Positions 20,046-31,212 of a stretch of 53,560 nucleotides of DNA are shown piece after piece. Source of the DNA: Acholeplasmatales bacterium. Its GTDB lineage: Bacteria; Bacillota_I; Bacilli_A; Acholeplasmatales; Anaeroplasmataceae. The stretch spans positions 1 to 53,560 of the forward strand of contig JAILRQ010000024.1 of NCBI GenBank assembly GCA_024698125.1, given 5' to 3'. The notes beneath the pieces were generated by a model that worked only from the letters and a program-made list of their open reading frames with translations, was not told the origin of the DNA and made no database searches. Numbering within the stretch: position 1 is the first letter of the stretch; each line of letters begins with the position of its first letter. A program made the translations under genes and the position numbers.

Positions 20046-20089
20046 TTTTTCTAAATCCTCCTTCGATTCTGTCTTTATTATATAGTAAA

Positions 20090-20117
20090 AAAAAGCACCT
20101 CGCAAGCGAGATGCTTA
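20090..20117 (-). terminator. Terminator after ABC locus 2
   Basis: Minus strand AAGCATCTCGCTTGCGAGGTGCTTTTTTTT. Confidence 0.75.
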
Positions 20118-20133
20118 TTATTTAATATGGTTA

Positions 20134-21750
20134 TTATTCAGAATTTTTCAATAATAAAGATAAGTTCTTTTTCTTAAATGCTATAGTTATAATAAAAGCC
20201 ACTAGTACTATAAGAATTAAGGATATGGCTAGAATAATTGCTTGTGAGCTAAAAAAATACTTAAAATCAATACTATAATTAATAGCATTCTCATAATTAA
20301 TCTTAGTTACAAAAATATTATTAGCCTTTCGCATTAGTATATAGCTTGTAAGGCCTGAAATAACACAGGATATTAACAATGATATTCCACTTATTAAAAA
20401 TGAATATATAACATAAATCTTATATAAATCCTTAGTTTTCAAGCCATTAGAGAACATCAATCCAAAGAATCTCTTATTATCCTTTATGTCTTCATATAAA
20501 ATATAATAAAAATCAATAAATGTAGCCCCAAGCATAGCTAAGCCTGCAAATAAAAGAATCGTAATAATTACCTTTAACATTGGATAATATTTTATGTATC
20601 CATCTAGTATTGAATTGATAGTTATTGGATCTAAATATACTAATTGTTCTTCTTTAAGCTCCGTACATATATACTTATAAAACTCATATGCCTTATCTAG
20701 GCTTTTAAAGCTATATCTTTGGATAATATTAGGATTAATTCTATTTAGAAGAGTTGAATATCCTGGAGCTATAAAAACCTTATCTTCATCTAGCGATAAT
20801 TGCATAATATCATATAAATCATCTTTATATACTGTTGAATATAGAGGAAGTGAATTAAACGATTTAAAATCAACATATTCTTCTGTATTAAAATAATCTT
20901 CTTCTTTAAACCATAGTTGAGCATTTGTCATCTCAACTGGCAATGATGATACTTTTTCATTAAATACTCCAACAATTTTATATTCTTCAAAAACACTATA
21001 TTTATTTCCATAGTATATTGGATTAAAATCATATATTTCCTCATTCTTAACATCATTTTTATAGAAAAAATAAATCGCATTTGACAAATAATTTTCTAAA
21101 GATATACATTTTCCAATTACTGAATTATAATCATCAATACCTAAAGAATCTAAAACCGCACTAGATATCATCAATTCCTTAGAATTATCACTAAAACCAT
21201 TTCCTAATATTGAAAAATCACAATTATTGTCCTTCATATATTTTTCTTCAACACTATCAATAATAGTGCTAGTATTATTCATATCAAAAAAAAGCATATC
21301 AACAATAGCATCATCTAAAATTCCTGAAGCATTAACCCCAAAATCATATCTAACTCCATCAATTGTATAAATAGGGGAATAAACATCCTTTTGATATGTT
21401 TGATCATTCTTATTCTCAATTCTATTAATCATCTTAATATCATGATAGGAACAATTGAGATTATTATTATATTTTAATGAGTTTTCTTTGTAATACAAAT
21501 CATCTAAAAGCTCATTATATTCGTAACCATCCTTATGATTATACAAGCTATCCCCGTATTCTACTTCTACAATAAAGCTAGCTTTATTTTTATTTATATC
21601 ATTACTGATTCCTATCATAAATGAGGTGCTTAAAAAAATTGAAACAGACAATAATGTAAATGCAATCACCATCATTATAATGATTCTTATAACTCTCTTA
21701 TTCTTCTTTATTAGAAGCATTGATAAATATAAATTGTCCCTTAATTTCAT
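20134..21750 (-). CDS. FtsX-like ABC transporter permease (locus 2, long subunit)
   Basis: 538 aa, same architecture as the 16410..17972 protein. Confidence 0.75.
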   Translation of the reverse strand: MKLRDNLYLSMLLIKKNKRVIRIIIMMVIAFTLLSVSIFLSTSFMIGISNDINKNKASFIVEVEYGDSLYNHKDGYEYNELLDDLYYKENSLKYNNNLNCSYHDIKMINRIENKNDQTYQKDVYSPIYTIDGVRYDFGVNASGILDDAIVDMLFFDMNNTSTIIDSVEEKYMKDNNCDFSILGNGFSDNSKELMISSAVLDSLGIDDYNSVIGKCISLENYLSNAIYFFYKNDVKNEEIYDFNPIYYGNKYSVFEEYKIVGVFNEKVSSLPVEMTNAQLWFKEEDYFNTEEYVDFKSFNSLPLYSTVYKDDLYDIMQLSLDEDKVFIAPGYSTLLNRINPNIIQRYSFKSLDKAYEFYKYICTELKEEQLVYLDPITINSILDGYIKYYPMLKVIITILLFAGLAMLGATFIDFYYILYEDIKDNKRFFGLMFSNGLKTKDLYKIYVIYSFLISGISLLISCVISGLTSYILMRKANNIFVTKINYENAINYSIDFKYFFSSQAIILAISLILIVLVAFIITIAFKKKNLSLLLKNSE

Positions 21751-22907
21751 GCTTTTTTCTCCTTTAGCAATAGAGATTTATCATCATTATATATGTCTGT
21801 AATTTTTAGCATTGATAAAATCATTGCAATAGTAAAATATATGAATAATAAAATGATAGGGATAATTAAATAAACCTTATATTTTATAGAAATAGATTGA
21901 AGTCCTACATATCCTAAATCATTTCCAATTAAATATTCAATAAACGTAGATGTCATGTCACTACCCATATTGGTTAATGCATAGCCGATTAATAGTCCTA
22001 TTAGCGATGATAAAAAAACATTTATAAAAATATCTAACATGAATAAAAAAATAATATTATTCTTTTTAGCACCTACTATTATCATTTCAGCATAGAATGT
22101 TTTATTTGAATTAAAGTTTACGATAATAATATTAAATACTACTCCTATCGTTGATAGCATTAATAAGAATGTGATTATAAATAATATATACATTATTATT
22201 TTTCCATGTAGTTTGTTTTTAGCATAAGTTTCAAAAAAGCCACATTGCACTTTCATTGAATCAATATCTATAATATCATTATACATTTCATAAGTCTTTT
22301 TTAAATCTCTTTTTAAATATAATTTGTCAGTAAAGCCTTCAATATAAAACTTATCAAGTGAAATATAATCTAAAACATAATTAAGATCTGCTACCGGTAA
22401 TTCATAATCATCTGAAAATGATAAAACATTAAAGCTTACATTTATTCCAGAATTATACGCTAGAATATTAATTTCAATATTATCTCCAACACTATAATCA
22501 TCCATATAATCCTTTGTAAGGATAATATCATTTTCATTGATTAAAGGATTTTTTATACTAGAATAATTATAATCATAAAATATAATATCTTGGTTCTCCA
22601 TATATACTTGTGAAACATTAGATTTATTATTATTCAAAATCTCACAGATATTGTCATATGTTGATTTAGACGTGTTTTGTCCATTTAATCCTTCCACTAT
22701 TAATTGATACCCATTTGTATTTAAACCATTTAAATAATTGTATGATACATTATCGTAGGCATTAATACCTATATTAGATAATATAAGCATAATAGTGTTT
22801 AAAAAAGCAAAAATAATTATTGTAATAATTGTTTTTATTTTTTTTATAAAGCTTATCTTAAGACCATATCTAATGGCATCAATTATTCTCATATGAAATA
22901 ACGCCAT
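21747..22907 (-). CDS. FtsX-like ABC transporter permease (locus 2, short subunit)
   Basis: 386 aa, MALFHMRIIDAIRYGL, multiple TMs; start overlaps the 3' end of the ATPase gene. Confidence 0.75.
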   Translation of the reverse strand: MALFHMRIIDAIRYGLKISFIKKIKTIITIIIFAFLNTIMLILSNIGINAYDNVSYNYLNGLNTNGYQLIVEGLNGQNTSKSTYDNICEILNNNKSNVSQVYMENQDIIFYDYNYSSIKNPLINENDIILTKDYMDDYSVGDNIEINILAYNSGINVSFNVLSFSDDYELPVADLNYVLDYISLDKFYIEGFTDKLYLKRDLKKTYEMYNDIIDIDSMKVQCGFFETYAKNKLHGKIIMYILFIITFLLMLSTIGVVFNIIIVNFNSNKTFYAEMIIVGAKKNNIIFLFMLDIFINVFLSSLIGLLIGYALTNMGSDMTSTFIEYLIGNDLGYVGLQSISIKYKVYLIIPIILLFIYFTIAMILSMLKITDIYNDDKSLLLKEKKA

Positions 22908-23568
22908 CCTTTAATAATAAAATCCTATCAGAATACTTTTTTGCATCTTCCATATTATGTGTTATTAGAACTACAGTCTTTCCTATTTTTGTAAGCTTTT
23001 TAAGCTCATCTAAAACAATTGTTCCATTTTTTGTGTCAAGATTACCTGTCGGCTCATCTGCCAATATAACTTTAGCATCATTTACTAAGGCTCTTGCGAT
23101 TGCGACTCTTTGCTTTTCTCCTCCGGAAAGCTTATATACCTTTGTTTTTTCCTTATCTAGCATATCAAGAAGTGCTAAATATTTTCTTGCTGTTTCTTCT
23201 CTTTCCTTCCTTTTGACTCCAGCAATTACAAGGGGCATACATACATTTTCTAAGACACTAAATTGCTGTTCTAAATAAAATGATTGAAATACAAATCCAA
23301 CGGTCTTATTTCTATATTCTGATATCTCTTTATCATTTAGATTATTTAAATGTTTGTCACAAACGTATACATCCCCTGATGTTGGTACATCAATCGACCC
23401 AATTATATTCATTAGCGTAGTCTTTCCAGAACCACTTTTACCAACTATTGTTGTAAAAGTATTATCTTCTATTTCAAAGGAAATATTTTTTAACACCTCT
23501 AATTGATCATTATCTTTAAATGTTTTACTAACGTTTTCTAATTTTATCATATTATTTTTTTTATCCAT
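22879..23568 (-). CDS. ABC transporter ATP-binding protein (MacB/LolD-like)
   Basis: IVGKSGSGKTTLMNIIGSID, LSGGEKQRVAIARAL, VILADEPTGNLDT, VVLITHN. The ABC domain starts near MIKLENVSKTF (ATG 23550) or MDKKNN (ATG 23568). The upstream part of the listed ORF to 23829 is not ABC sequence. Confidence 0.88.
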   Translation of the reverse strand: MDKKNNMIKLENVSKTFKDNDQLEVLKNISFEIEDNTFTTIVGKSGSGKTTLMNIIGSIDVPTSGDVYVCDKHLNNLNDKEISEYRNKTVGFVFQSFYLEQQFSVLENVCMPLVIAGVKRKEREETARKYLALLDMLDKEKTKVYKLSGGEKQRVAIARALVNDAKVILADEPTGNLDTKNGTIVLDELKKLTKIGKTVVLITHNMEDAKKYSDRILLLKDGVISYENN

Positions 23569-23791
23569 TGGATACCAATTAATAATATTGTCATAATCAT
23601 TATTAACTGTATACCAAATATTGGATGTTTTTCTTTCCTCCTTAGAAAATCCTAGTTGATATCTTACATTATTATTTGCCCAATCATCATTATTTTTACC
23701 TGATGCATCATATCTTATAACAAAATCATCATTTGTAATATTTGAAATATACTTTAATTCTACCATATTTTTAGTGATATTAAATAATAAA

Positions 23792-23824
23792 AATAAAAGC
23801 ACCTCATAAAAGGTGCTTTCATAA
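23792..23824 (-). terminator. Enolase terminator
   Basis: Minus strand AAAGCACCTTTTATGAGGTGCTTTTATTTTT immediately after the eno stop. Confidence 0.8.
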
Positions 23825-23835
23825 TTCAATATGAA

Positions 23836-25170
<1,335 letters not shown>

Positions 25171-25249
25171 TTAAGCTTATATAATATAATTTCTTATATC
25201 GTCCAATACTTATTTTATAATAAATTGGCACTAAAAATCAATAATAAAT

Positions 25250-27316
25250 TTACTTTATTATACTAAAATATGAATCTTTCTTTGAAATAGCAACGTCATT
25301 ATGGATTCTATTTCCAGATTTAATTAGATAATCGATATATTTTTTATCTAACTCCATACATAACTCAGTATATGGGAATTCATAAGTATAGAATGTTCTA
25401 TTAACCTTTCCATAATCCTTAAAGAACTCATAGAATAGGTCAGTCTTCTTAGTGCAAACAATTCTTGAATTGATAAATACAATATTCTTGTTATTCTCTT
25501 TTATTTGAGCAAGTGTTTCCTTAAAGTCATCTAATGCCTCATTAAATCCTGCTCCAAATAGGATAATATCAAATGAATCTACAAACTTAGATGGTAGATT
25601 TTGAAGCTTTAATCTATATGTACCCTTGACCATAACATTTTCAAGGCAAATCTCAGGTCTATATCCAAACTTAAGCTCATTTAATGTATAAGCCTCTACC
25701 TTATGATCTAGGGCTAGCTCTAGACCCTGAAGCTCTAGATTAAACTTAGGTGCTATAATAAGTACTCTCTTAGTATCCTTAGTAACTACCTTACTAAATA
25801 GCTCCTTATAATCATAAACACTCTTAATATAGAATCTTCTTAAATACTCAAGAGCAGACTTCTCTGTTTCAACACGTAATGTTTCAGCATCAGTGTAATC
25901 AGGAATTGTAGTTTTCTTCGCAAGAAGATCACGCATGATTGCTCTATATTGCTCTGAAATATTAGGCTTCTTGTTGTAAATATTATAGATTCTTAAATCA
26001 TTTAATAAAATATTTTCAATCTTACGCTCATTAAATGAAATACCAAGTAAATCCTTAATAGCCTTAGCCTCAGCCTCAGTAAATAATGAAGCGTTATATG
26101 CTGATTTTGTAAGCATTACCTCAAATGATTTCTTAGAAATATATTTAATATTTAAATACATATTGTCATGAATTAGGATAATACCCTTATTTCTCTTTGA
26201 GTCATTAAAGTTAATATCAAAGGCCTCAGCATAGGCATCAGCTACTGGTCTATCAACCATTCTACCCTGTGCATATCCTTCAATTGCCTCATCATAGATA
26301 GTGTATCTATTTGAATCACTATACATAAAGTAATTCTTACTTCTACGTCTTAGCTGAACTCTTGAATCAATTAGCTTATATGCTGACTTTACAATTTCAA
26401 TATCATAATCATTTAAAAGAGTCGCATCAGCTGGATTTTTAACAAACTCATATGAAAGCTTTGATGTCTTTTTAACATATTCAAACTTCTCATTTTCAAG
26501 ATAGAAGCTCTTCTCGCTCTTCTCCTTGAATAATAGATATGAAATATCCTTAAGCTGAAGGAATATTTCCTCTACATCACGAAGTCTATATTCAGGCTCT
26601 ATTTCTGGCTCAAGCTCTATACTAAATCCATTATCAGTATATGTAAGCTTATATGGATCACGTCCAGCATAGATATATGAACCATCTACTGATAAATACT
26701 TAAATGTAGAGAATGATACATCAGCTCTATCAGCCTTTTCATTTATAAAATTATTAATAATTAAAACTCTTCTAAGCTCGTTTTTATTAACCTTAGATGC
26801 ATCCTCAAACTTCTTTGTAAGGAAATAATTTTGGTTTAGGTCACGAGCTACGAAGTAAGACTCACCATTTTTGTTAATCTTACAGTATGAAGCGTCCTTA
26901 ATAGACTTAAATACCTGATATGAATCAAAGAATCCTTCCTTTGTAAGTGTTAATCCTGAGAAGATAAACTTAGGGTCATCATATCCAAAGTATCCTGCAT
27001 AATCAAGAATTGGAATATAAAAGTCCATTGAATAGCAAGAGGCATGTGAAATGTTATCAGTAAGCTGAATAACTACCTGGTCATTAAAAATATTTACATC
27101 TAAATACTTTTTACCATTTTCATCCTCGAATACTAGGTATCCAGTTTTTCCCTTGTTTTGAACCACTGTTTCACCAGCCTGTGGCTTATAAAGCTCCATT
27201 TGTGCTAGTGAAAATCTCTTTTTAGAATCATAATCCTCTTCTAAATCGTTCTCAACTATTCCTGATAAAATCTTTCTTTTTCCTTTGTCATAATTAAATA
27301 AAAATTTAGAAATCAT
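25250..27316 (-). CDS. Uncharacterised 688-aa protein, possible Rossmann-like C-terminal domain
   Basis: Long intact ORF with ATG start. No family recognised. C-terminal KRVLIIAPKFNLELQGLELALDHKVEAYTL...DSFDIILFGAGFNEALDDFKETLAQIKENNKNIVFIN has an alternating beta/alpha pattern. Confidence 0.7.
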   Translation of the reverse strand: MISKFLFNYDKGKRKILSGIVENDLEEDYDSKKRFSLAQMELYKPQAGETVVQNKGKTGYLVFEDENGKKYLDVNIFNDQVVIQLTDNISHASCYSMDFYIPILDYAGYFGYDDPKFIFSGLTLTKEGFFDSYQVFKSIKDASYCKINKNGESYFVARDLNQNYFLTKKFEDASKVNKNELRRVLIINNFINEKADRADVSFSTFKYLSVDGSYIYAGRDPYKLTYTDNGFSIELEPEIEPEYRLRDVEEIFLQLKDISYLLFKEKSEKSFYLENEKFEYVKKTSKLSYEFVKNPADATLLNDYDIEIVKSAYKLIDSRVQLRRRSKNYFMYSDSNRYTIYDEAIEGYAQGRMVDRPVADAYAEAFDINFNDSKRNKGIILIHDNMYLNIKYISKKSFEVMLTKSAYNASLFTEAEAKAIKDLLGISFNERKIENILLNDLRIYNIYNKKPNISEQYRAIMRDLLAKKTTIPDYTDAETLRVETEKSALEYLRRFYIKSVYDYKELFSKVVTKDTKRVLIIAPKFNLELQGLELALDHKVEAYTLNELKFGYRPEICLENVMVKGTYRLKLQNLPSKFVDSFDIILFGAGFNEALDDFKETLAQIKENNKNIVFINSRIVCTKKTDLFYEFFKDYGKVNRTFYTYEFPYTELCMELDKKYIDYLIKSGNRIHNDVAISKKDSYFSIIK

Positions 27317-27363
27317 ATTATGCCTCCGTAAATTTCACTCTATTATATCAAATTTATTTAAAA

Positions 27364-27394
27364 TAAAAAAGGGAGTAAACTCCCCTTTTTAATT
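27364..27394 (-). terminator. tyrS terminator
   Basis: Minus strand AAAAGGGGAGTTTACTCCCTTTTTTATTT. Confidence 0.75.
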
Positions 27395-28619
27395 AAAATT
27401 TAACTAAAGCGTATAGCTTCTTACCACGACGAAGGACAATATACTTTCCTTCAATAGCCTTAGAAGCATCAATTGTATATGTAAGATCTGTAATCTTATC
27501 TCCATTTACAGATGCGGCATTTGATTGAATAAACTGTCTAGCCTCACGGTTAGATTGAGCAAGACCTGATTCAACAAGGGCATTAATTAAAGGCATTTCC
27601 TTACCACTAATTGTAGGTACTCCTTCAAATCCCATCTCAATCTCACGAGCTGTTAAATCCTTAACGTTTCCTGAGAATAGAGCCTCAGAAATACGTACAG
27701 CCTCTTGGTATGCATCCTCACCATGGATAAACTTAATAACCTCATGAGCTAAAGCCTTATGAGCCTCTCTTAGCTCAGGATGCTCATTATTCTTCTTCTC
27801 AAGCTCCTCAATTTCCTCCTTAGATAGGAATGTTAAGAACTTAAGGTAGTCAATAACCTTTGAATCCTCTGAGTTAATGAAGAATTGATACATCTCATAT
27901 GGAGAAGTCTTATTTGGATCTAGCCAAATAGCCTTTCCATTAGTCTTACCAAACTTAGTTCCGTCACTCTTAGTTAAAAGTGGCATTGTAAATCCATAGG
28001 CAGTATGTCCAAGCTTCTTTCTAATAAGCTCAATACCTGCAGTAATATTTCCCCATTGATCTTGTCCTGCGACCTGCATATCAACACCCTTATTCTCATG
28101 AAGGAATAGGAAGTCTGCAGCTTGCATAATCATATAAGAGAACTCAGTATATGTAATACCCTCACCAGAGTTTACACGACGAGCAATAATATCCTTTTGA
28201 AGCATGTAGTTAACATTAAAATACTTTCCAAAGTCTCTTAAGAAATCAATAAAGTTAATCTTTGAAAGCCAATCGTAGTTATTAACTACCTCGCATCCAA
28301 ACATATCCTCAAGCTGAGACTTTAAGCAATCAAAGTTATGCTTAACAGTTTCATATTGAATCATAGGACGCTCAGCATTTGGCTTTGGATCTCCAATAAG
28401 TCCAGTACCTCCTCCTACTAATACGATAGGATGGTGTCCTGCCTCCTTTAATCTCTTACAAATTAAGAATGATGAGAAATGTCCAATGTGAAGTGAATCT
28501 CCAGTTGGGTCAGTTCCAATATAAAATGTCATTCCACCCTTATTAAGCTTTTCCTTAATTTCAGGATCAGATACATCCTTAATTAATCCTCTCCACTCTA
28601 GTTCCTCGTAAATACCCAT
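27393..28619 (-). CDS. tyrS: Tyrosyl-tRNA synthetase
   Basis: DPTGDSLHIGHFSS, GGGTGLIGDP, QVAGQDQWGNITAG, KFGKTNGKAIWLD, C-terminal S4-like domain; Tyr T-box upstream. Confidence 0.95.
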   Translation of the reverse strand: MGIYEELEWRGLIKDVSDPEIKEKLNKGGMTFYIGTDPTGDSLHIGHFSSFLICKRLKEAGHHPIVLVGGGTGLIGDPKPNAERPMIQYETVKHNFDCLKSQLEDMFGCEVVNNYDWLSKINFIDFLRDFGKYFNVNYMLQKDIIARRVNSGEGITYTEFSYMIMQAADFLFLHENKGVDMQVAGQDQWGNITAGIELIRKKLGHTAYGFTMPLLTKSDGTKFGKTNGKAIWLDPNKTSPYEMYQFFINSEDSKVIDYLKFLTFLSKEEIEELEKKNNEHPELREAHKALAHEVIKFIHGEDAYQEAVRISEALFSGNVKDLTAREIEMGFEGVPTISGKEMPLINALVESGLAQSNREARQFIQSNAASVNGDKITDLTYTIDASKAIEGKYIVLRRGKKLYALVKF

Positions 28620-28644
28620 AATAAATAATCTCCTTTTCTAAAAA

Positions 28645-28848
28645 TAAAAAAAGCGTCCTAATCTAAGGACGCTTATAAACGTGGTACCACCTTAGTTCAG
28701 AATAATAATTATTCTGCACTTATATGCTATATCGCGCAACCGTATCAATTTTTACTGAACTGTAATTCAAAATATATTTCTATAAGCTTTCACCAGCCGC
28801 TTATTCTCTAAATAGGTACAATATATTTCTACTATGATTCAATTGATA
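28645..28848 (-). promoter_or_regulatory. T-box leader of tyrS, Tyr specifier UAC
   Basis: Minus strand AAGGTGGTACCACG T-box sequence, GGCTGGTGAAAGC stem I element, specifier in TTGAAT-TAC-AGTTC, terminator AAGCGTCCTTAGATTAGGACGCTTTTTTT. Confidence 0.92.
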
Positions 28849-28849
28849 A

Positions 28850-29854
28850 TTACATAGATTGTCTTCTTATTACACTATATGGTAATAGAATATGCTTTGA
28901 AGACTCTTCAGTCTCATCACTAGCTGGATCCATAAGCTTTGTTAAAAGTCTCATTGAAACAGCACCTATATCATACACCGGAGTGTAGATACATGTCAAG
29001 TTTGGTCTTGAAAGTAATGCATATTTTGTGTTTTGGAATCCAATTACTGATAGGTCATCAGGAACCTTCTTTCCTAAATCAGTCATTACATTCATAAATG
29101 ATACAGCGATTGAGTCACGAACTGCAAGTGCTGCATCTACACCCTTACCCTGGAAGAACTCTCTAAAGTGAGGTGTATTAATATTTACATCTCCTGATGT
29201 TCTAAATACCTTAGGCTCAAGTCCAGCCTCCTCCATAGCTTGCTTATATCCTGCAATCTTTGGAGTGTTAACACTATATTTTCTAACTGTAGCTAGCATA
29301 TAAATATCCTTCTTACCCTTAGAGATTAGCTCCTTAGTAATTTCATATGCTGCCTTAGCATAGTCTACCATTACAGATGGAAGAATGTCTGAATCAAGAT
29401 ATACGTTAGCTAAAACCATCTTGATTTCAGCCTCCTCTACTCTTTCCTTAACAATTCTCATTTCATTATCATCAAGCTCATCGTTCATGAAGATAATTCC
29501 ATCAACCTGCTCAGCAATTACATTACGGATAGATTCCTCAATATCAGTATCTCCCGCCATTGAGAATAGCTTAATAGAATAATTATACTTCTTTGCAATA
29601 TCAATTATTCCTCCAAGTAGCTGTGCAGTAGCGGCTCTTGTTACGTCAGATAGTACAATACCTACTGTTGTTGTTTTCTTTGAAGCAAGTCCTCTTGCAA
29701 TAGCATTAGGATGGTATCCTAGCTCCTTAATAACTGCCTCTACTCTTTGTCTTGTTTCCTTATTAACCTTATTAGGATTATTTAAAACTCTACTTACAGT
29801 AGCTAAGCTAACCTTAGCCTTACCTGCAACGTCATAAATAGTTACACGTGCCAT
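28850..29854 (-). CDS. LacI-family transcriptional regulator, CcpA-like
   Basis: MARVTIYDVAGKAKVSLATVSRVLNNPNKVNKETRQRV HTH; GELGYHPNAIARGLA-type hinge helix; GGAGG before the ATG at 29854. Confidence 0.88.
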   Translation of the reverse strand: MARVTIYDVAGKAKVSLATVSRVLNNPNKVNKETRQRVEAVIKELGYHPNAIARGLASKKTTTVGIVLSDVTRAATAQLLGGIIDIAKKYNYSIKLFSMAGDTDIEESIRNVIAEQVDGIIFMNDELDDNEMRIVKERVEEAEIKMVLANVYLDSDILPSVMVDYAKAAYEITKELISKGKKDIYMLATVRKYSVNTPKIAGYKQAMEEAGLEPKVFRTSGDVNINTPHFREFFQGKGVDAALAVRDSIAVSFMNVMTDLGKKVPDDLSVIGFQNTKYALLSRPNLTCIYTPVYDIGAVSMRLLTKLMDPASDETEESSKHILLPYSVIRRQSM

Positions 29855-29898
29855 CTTCATATCCTCCGCATACAATATCTAAAAAAATTATAGCACTT

Positions 29899-29916
29899 AT
29901 TGAAAGCACTTTCAAT
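29899..29916. promoter_or_regulatory. Candidate LacI/CcpA-type operator (cre-like)
   Basis: ATTGAAAG-CA-CTTTCAAT, perfect 8-bp arms about 45 bp upstream of the regulator start. Confidence 0.6.
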
Positions 29917-29979
29917 GATTATTTTCATAAATTTTCATAATTTTTGCATTTTCTTGAATTTTAACAAAAATCTATAAAA

Positions 29980-30052
29980 ATAAAAGGGTTTATGGAGTAT
30001 TTTTTATACTTTTTGCTTAAAAAATATAAAAATTCAATTTTCCATAAACCAT
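29980..30052 (-). terminator. Long-loop inverted repeat downstream of the MalY-like gene, likely terminator
   Basis: GGTTTATGGA...TCCATAAACC arms; minus strand continues CCTTTTATTTTT. Confidence 0.5.
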
Positions 30053-30056
30053 TATT

Positions 30057-31211
30057 TTACTTTAAAAGTGAAATTGCAACTCTAAGCCTTTCACAGGCAT
30101 CCTTAACGTTTGCAAGTGATGTTGCAAGATTAATTCTTACAAATCCATTTCCATTATCTCCATAGGCCTTACCTGAGGAAATATATAGTCCTGTTTTCTT
30201 TCTTAAAAGGATTGTAAACTCATCTGAATCCATATTAAGAGCCTTAATATCAATCCATGATAAATATAGTGAATCTGAATGAACAAGCTTTAGGCATGGA
30301 AGATTATTATTTATATAATCCTCTAAATACTTCTTGTTGTTATAAACATAAAGATTCATAGCATCAAGCCAGTCTCTACAATCAAGTAGGGCTGTGCTAT
30401 GTGCATCTGCACAGAAGAAATCATTCTCACCGCATTCATCAGTGTTAATACCTCTCCATACAGTGTATCTTAGCTTCTTATCTCTTACTATAGCAACTGA
30501 TGCATGAAGCCCTGCAAGGTTATAGCACTTAGATGCACTGGCAAGCATTATTACATTCTTCTCTCCACCAGCTACCTTAAACATAGGATTATATTTAACA
30601 CCTGGTGTTGTAATATCACAATGTATTTCATCAGAAATAATTATAACATTATATCTAACAGCCATATCAACAAGCCTTTGAAGCTCCTCTAGGCTCCAAA
30701 TATTTCCACATGGATTATGCGGATTACAAAAAATCATAAGTGAGGTTTTTGGATCCTTCATCTTAGACTCTAAATCAGCCCAATCAATTTCATATTTATA
30801 GTCCTTATAAATTAAATCAGATACTAAAATATTTCTATGGTTATTTCTAATTGAATTAAAGAAAATATTATAAACAGGTGATAGGATTAAAACATTATCA
30901 TCAAGTGATGTAGTTGAACGTACAATTGATGATATTGATGGTACTACACCAGTAGAAAAGATCATCCATTCACATTTTAAATCTAAATCATGTCTTGCTA
31001 AAAAGAAATCTCTATAGGCCTCATAAAAGCTATCAGGTACATTAGAATAACCATAAGCCATTATCTCAGCTCTTTTGATTATACTATCCTTAATTCTTTC
31101 ATCGACCTTAAAGTCCATGTCAGCAACCCACATAGGAAGCTCACATGGCTTAACATCCCATTTATAGGAATCGGTATATCTTCTTTGTGCAATTTCATCA
31201 AAGCTATACAT
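30057..31211 (-). CDS. MalY/PatB family PLP aminotransferase (possible cystathionine beta-lyase)
   Basis: CELPMWVADMDF, YGYSNVPDSFYEAYRDF, FCNPHNPCGNIW, IISDEIHCDI, SASKCYNLAGLHAS. Start MYSFDEIAQRR. Confidence 0.88.
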   Translation of the reverse strand: MYSFDEIAQRRYTDSYKWDVKPCELPMWVADMDFKVDERIKDSIIKRAEIMAYGYSNVPDSFYEAYRDFFLARHDLDLKCEWMIFSTGVVPSISSIVRSTTSLDDNVLILSPVYNIFFNSIRNNHRNILVSDLIYKDYKYEIDWADLESKMKDPKTSLMIFCNPHNPCGNIWSLEELQRLVDMAVRYNVIIISDEIHCDITTPGVKYNPMFKVAGGEKNVIMLASASKCYNLAGLHASVAIVRDKKLRYTVWRGINTDECGENDFFCADAHSTALLDCRDWLDAMNLYVYNNKKYLEDYINNNLPCLKLVHSDSLYLSWIDIKALNMDSDEFTILLRKKTGLYISSGKAYGDNGNGFVRINLATSLANVKDACERLRVAISLLK

Positions 31212-31212
31212 A

